Of a stretch of 64,000 nt of DNA, positions 62,241 through 64,000 are shown piece by piece. Position 1 is the first letter of the stretch. Every line of letters starts with the position of its first letter. The stretch comes from Gari tellinella (lineage: Eukaryota; Mollusca; Bivalvia; Cardiida; Psammobiidae). Where the stretch lies: assembly GCA_922989275.2 (NCBI GenBank), contig OV277866.1, positions 32,319,246 to 32,383,245 on the forward strand, in the 5' to 3' direction. The notes under the pieces are model-generated. The model was not told the origin of the DNA, did not search any database, and saw only the letters and a program-made list of their open reading frames with translations. The translations under genes were made by a program, and so were the position numbers.

Positions 62241-62324
62241 TTCTGCATGTCGATAGAGGTTTTAGCGGTCCTTATCGAGAGGTTTTACTGTAAGTGATAT
62301 TGGATTGTAGTTAAATTTTCATAT

Positions 62325-62529
62325 ACAGTACAATCCTACTACTATGACAAGTTAAAATACACAAAGTCTCACTGGTTTATAAAAGACAGGTGGCTGTCAA
62401 AAGCAAAATGGAAGTCCTTCAGGAGCTTTCTGTTTTACTTCCATCTTGCTTAAACAGTCACCTATCTTTAAACACTTGTTTTGTATGTCTGTTCTTTGAT
62501 TATTTTGATAGTTTGGTTATTCTGTATAG
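62325..62529. mobile_element. Family D MITE, diverged
   Basis: TACAGTACAATCCTACTACT to TTTGGTTATTCTGTATA. Core 3 shortened to AAAATGGAAGTCCTTCAGGA. Confidence 0.65.
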
Positions 62530-62604
62530 GAGCAATTGTTTATCTAAACTTTAGATGCCATGTACTTTATGAAGGAATGACATCATTAAATCATACATGC
62601 ATCC

Positions 62605-62793
62605 AAGCTCCAGATAAGGGGAGTACTTAAAAAATTTAAATCTTATTTTTGCATTAAACCCTATGGTGTCACTACTCATTTGAATCGTCTCTTTGAGATG
62701 ATTCTAATGAGTAGTAACACCATAGGATTTGGTGCTGAAATGAGTGAGAAAATGTTGGATTAGTTCAGGATACTCTCTCTGATCTGGAGCCCT
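62605..62793. mobile_element. Family J palindromic MITE
   Basis: AAGCTCCAGATAAGGGGAGT and CTGATCTGGAGCCCT ends; inner hairpin ACTACTCATTTGAATCGTCT / AGATGATTCTAATGAGTAGT. Confidence 0.8.
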
Positions 62794-62849
62794 GATGCAT
62801 GTTTCCACAAATTGTTATTTCATAACGTATTACTGCTTTGTTTGTTATA

Positions 62850-63268
62850 TAACAGTAACAACTCTCTATAAAGAGCACTAAGTTCAAGTTCAAAGTTGTG
62901 TGAATTATATTAGTTGTCTTAGACAGGAGACAGCTTAAAGTAAGCTTTAACCCTTTTCCCCCATAGAAGTGCCTTTTAGCACATTCAGTTTCTTCCTCCA
63001 CTGAAGAATATAGTTCCAATTTATACACTCATGAATATGTATCTTGAAGAATACTATCTTTATTCTAGCATGTGTTGGCTTAAAGCAGGCTGAAAGTAAA
63101 GCAGAATGTGCCTTAAGGCACATTCTGCTTACTTTCAACCTGCTTTAAGTAGTCACCTATTTTCAATACTTGAATAGGCTATGGGATAAAGGGTTAAGCA
63201 GTAACCTGTCTTTTATGTAATAAATTTGCCTTCATTTCAATGGTCATTATACAGAGATTTTACGCTAC
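62850..63268. mobile_element. Diverged family D MITE hosting a C element
   Basis: ACAGTAACAACTCTCTATAA at the left and CATTATACAGAGATTTTACG at the right; interior GACAGGAGACAGCTTAAAGT. Confidence 0.6.
62947..63197 (-). mobile_element. Complete family C element nested in D
   Basis: TTAACCCTTTTCCCCCATAG to GGGATAAAGGGTTAA; core 2 at 63079-63150 is close to perfect. Confidence 0.8.
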
Positions 63269-63366
63269 ATGATTGTATCTCCTATTGTTGTTTGACATAT
63301 ACATGACATTGTATTTGCCTATTTCTTGGCTCTTCGGAAACACAAGTATTAATAAAAACAAACGTA

Positions 63367-63450
63367 ACACAAGTAAATTGTTTTATGTCCATGAAATTTG
63401 CAAATGTAACATTTGCAAAGTTCATGGACATAAAAACAATTTGCTTGTGT
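63367..63450. repeat. 84-bp hairpin
   Basis: ACACAAGTAAATTGTTTTAT and ATAAAAACAATTTGCTTGTG flank GTCCATGAAATTTGCAAATG / CATTTGCAAAGTTCATGGAC. Near-perfect and unlike the four core types. Confidence 0.85.
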
Positions 63451-64000
63451 CATTATGTAGTGCTTTAATGTTTGCATCATTTTCAACCTTTTCAGTCTTG
63501 CATTGGATGTAAACTTTTACACTGTCAAAGTGATACAAGATTGCATAATAACATACATCAAACATCTGGCGAGCAACAAAGCTTAGAAAAATCGTGGTTA
63601 ATTTTTTTATTATTTTGTTTTTGCTTGTATACTTATACTTACACAGCCTCAATTTGACTTGACCTTGACCTAATTTGGACTTAAAAGATTCAGACTATAT
63701 TGTCAAGGATGCCACCAGTATTTAATATAGTCAGAGTTTTGTTTAAGGGTGTATCAATGTCATAAGCCAATTTTTCAAAGTATCAAACTTTTTTTCTAAC
63801 ATTGTTTATTTGGAAGAGCTGTTTATGATGAATGAAAAAATGAAAAAAAAAAATATGGTGGTGTCCTTTTTTTTGAGCTACAGCGATTTGAAAAAGGTAT
63901 GTCAAATTTGGACGTTTTTTTTCTCAAATTTTACCCATTCAGAGTACAAGCTTCAGTAAAAATTATTTCAAAACAAAATAAACATGATAATTTGGGTTTT
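63451..64000. other. No gene seen
   Basis: AT-rich DNA with poly-T and poly-A runs and no splice-flanked coding segment. Confidence 0.4.

Larger units (their letters stand above)
61549..62292. mobile_element. Family D MITE hosting one B and two C elements
   Basis: TATAGTAAAACCTCTCTAGT to TATCGAGAGGTTTTACTGTA. D-type core 3 (GGATAGTAAAACAGAAAGCT) survives at about 61930-61985 between the insertions. Confidence 0.8.

Overview
This window is eukaryotic nuclear DNA. Its protein-coding signal lies in short exons with GT..AG splice sites, it contains no operons, and most of it is interspersed repeats. The gene content (a caspase, a C-type lectin, a secreted PAN-domain protein, an HPD-like dioxygenase) and the repeats (tRNA-derived SINEs, the long GGTGAGC / GGGCTCTTGTTT class, many palindromic MITEs) point to a bivalve mollusc. 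A dreissenid or other heterodont clam is my guess, with low confidence. Boundaries are read by eye and no alignment was run.

Genes. (1) Minus strand, 17375-14075: three phase-compatible exons of a C-type lectin domain (CTLD); the C-terminal exon was not found. (2) Plus strand, 26942-31098: a short-prodomain executioner-type caspase with a complete catalytic domain; its first exon is provisional. (3) Minus strand, 45245-41454: a two-exon secreted protein with a signal peptide, a PAN/apple-like module, a small cysteine-rich linker and a novel C-terminal region. (4) Plus strand, 51699-58768: a complete five-exon HPDL (4-hydroxyphenylpyruvate dioxygenase-like) gene, 410 aa, with all three metal ligands. 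(5) A weaker two-exon candidate at 10957-11192 (+) and a possible signal-peptide exon at 1391 (+).

Repeats. I use letters for families defined by their ends. TA-type (Tc1/mariner/pogo-like): A (TACAGTGGAGAA), D (TACAGTAAAACCTC), E (TACAGTGCTCC), K (TACAGTCGAA), L (TACAGTGAAACCCC). TTAA-type (ends TTAACCC / GGGTTAA, piggyBac-like target): B, C, F. Others: H (TTTAAAGGGACTCGCAACC, carrying a tRNA-like unit), S (CAGGGCTGCC), J (AGGGCTCCAGATAAG), O (CACAGGGACCCG), and several singletons. Many enclose one of a few near-perfect hairpin cores: core 1 (AAACAGTTTGGATCC..GACGCC), core 2 (AAAGCAGGTTGAAAG..GAATGCGCC), core 3 (GTGACAGTAAAACAG..AAGCTCC), core 4 (AAACAGTGAAGACCC..GGGCTCC). The same core turns up inside unrelated termini.

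Layout. 1-10.9 kb is MITE-dense intergenic DNA. 11.8-13.5 kb is a 1.6 kb palindrome. 14.1-17.4 kb is the lectin gene, whose first intron holds a 67-bp tandem array made of its own splice acceptor and exon start. 20.3-24.7 kb is a four-level nest of inverted-repeat elements inserted in a CTA/AGATCT microsatellite. 26.9-31.1 kb is the caspase. 31-41 kb is mostly repeats. 41.4-45.2 kb is the PAN gene. 45.4-51.6 kb is repeats. 51.7-58.8 kb is HPDL, with introns full of core-2 elements and SINEs. 59.3-63.3 kb has several TTAA-element-in-TA-element nests. The genes are functionally unrelated; the shared theme is repeat insertion into introns and gene ends. The most unusual signals are the acceptor-exon array, the exchange of hairpin cores between transposon shells, and the inverted-repeat element carrying a tRNA-like unit.
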